6,867 bases of DNA, from contig DALTYF010000047.1 in assembly GCA_029986195.1 (NCBI GenBank), positions 1 to 6,867 on the forward strand. Direction: 5' to 3'. The translations under genes were made by a program, and so were the position numbers. The notes beneath the pieces were generated by a model. It ran no database searches. It was not told the origin of the DNA and saw nothing but the letters and a program-made list of their open reading frames with translations. Shown in pieces: positions 6,392 through 6,867 of this stretch (positions are counted from its first letter, which is position 1; each line of letters starts with the position of its first letter). The DNA is from Methanocorpusculum sp. (GTDB lineage Archaea > Halobacteriota > Methanomicrobia > Methanomicrobiales > Methanocorpusculaceae).

Positions 6392-6867
6392 TCAGGGGGT
6401 GTTTGCGTTGTCGTAAACGAGTGCCATGTACCGGGCAGAGAAGACGCCGAATGCGGCGGCAAGCAGGATTATGACCAGTATCCAGAGGAAGAGGAACATG
6501 GTGACCAGAGAGCCGAGTGTGCCGAGCAGGATTCCGAAGGCAAACGCGATGAGTTCAAGGATGATGCTGAATGCCAGGGCGCAGACGATGAGAATGATGA
6601 TTGCGGTGATGTAGTCGAGCCATCCGATTGTTTTGATCGATGCAAGAATTTCGCGGAAGTTGAAGGCTTCGCGGATTTTTCCGTTCCGTGTCATCCGGAC
6701 CATGCCGAGTGTTGAGATGAGGGAGATGAGGATGGAGACAAGGAGGAGGGTTACGATGAAGGCGAGGAGCAGACCCATCAGCATGGCGGCGGCTTCGGGG
6801 CCAAGGGAGTCCGGGCTGTTGGAGGGGGCAGGGGTGAAGCCCGTTATGAGGAGGTAGAATACCGCCG
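6392..6867 (-). CDS. DUF4013-like multi-pass membrane protein (5' end missing)
   Basis: The frame is open from the right edge to a TGA at 6392-6394, leaving 157 visible residues; the start lies outside the window. The fragment opens with the end of a hydrophobic helix (AVFYLLITGF) and a short Pro/Ser-rich loop. A long transmembrane helix follows (MLMGLLLAFIVTLLLVSILI onward). Next comes a basic amphipathic stretch, VRMTRNGKIREAFNFREILASIKTIGW (about 6695-6620). Two or three more hydrophobic helices lead to ARYMALVYDNANTP at the C-terminus. The REAFNFREI...IGW and ARYxALxYD signatures recall the DUF4013 family, which is frequent in methanogens and haloarchaea and has no established function. 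It ends 10 nt before the mre11 ATG on the same strand and so is probably cotranscribed with mre11-rad50. The family call comes from memory of the motifs and the function is unknown. Confidence 0.75.
   Translation of the reverse strand, partial: AVFYLLITGFTPAPSNSPDSLGPEAAAMLMGLLLAFIVTLLLVSILISLISTLGMVRMTRNGKIREAFNFREILASIKTIGWLDYITAIIILIVCALAFSIILELIAFAFGILLGTLGSLVTMFLFLWILVIILLAAAFGVFSARYMALVYDNANTP

Noticed and set aside
6382..6462. A 27-residue N-terminal extension of Mre11 from the ATG at 6462.
   Set aside because: The extension is low-complexity (Ser/Thr/Pro), overlaps the end of the membrane protein gene, and would displace the canonical MKLIHTADLHLG start.
6815..6835. G-rich stretch that might form a quadruplex.
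   Set aside because: Only two or three usable G-runs occur close together inside the membrane protein gene. The G-richness fits the general strand bias.

Overview
The window looks like ordinary chromosomal DNA from a euryarchaeon, most likely a methanogen of the Methanomicrobiales or a close relative. This rests on tandem archaeal-style moeA genes, one with a C-terminal periplasmic-binding-protein-like (PBP-like) tail. It also rests on a DUF4013-type membrane protein, strong GGAGG ribosome binding sites with overlapping genes, and a T-run instead of a hairpin terminator. The lineage is inferred from gene content; no rRNA or other phylogenetic marker is present.

Layout. Bases 2-1955 (+ strand) hold two consecutive moeA-family genes for molybdenum or tungsten cofactor synthesis. 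The first is cut by the left edge, and its last codons overlap the start of the second. The second has its MoeA core in one frame (from 439) and its domain IV plus a short PBP-like tail in another (to 1955). The frame changes at a run of five G at 1364-1368. Bases 1956-2086 are a short convergent gap with a T9 run just after the moeA stop.

The - strand from the right edge back to 2087 looks like one operon. It carries the 3' part of a multi-pass membrane protein (6867-6392), then an Mre11/SbcD nuclease (6381-5227), then a Rad50/SbcC ATPase (5230-2087). Spacing is 10 nt, then a 4-nt ATGA overlap. Mre11 and Rad50 would form the nuclease-ATPase complex that processes DNA ends and hairpins, and all their catalytic motifs are intact. 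Both read as the bacterial SbcD/SbcC subtype, and no HerA or NurA gene is adjacent within the window.

I see no mobile element, CRISPR array, RNA gene or clearly novel multi-gene system. The points most worth checking are the moeA frameshift, the shortened PBP-like tail, and the membrane protein tied to mre11-rad50.
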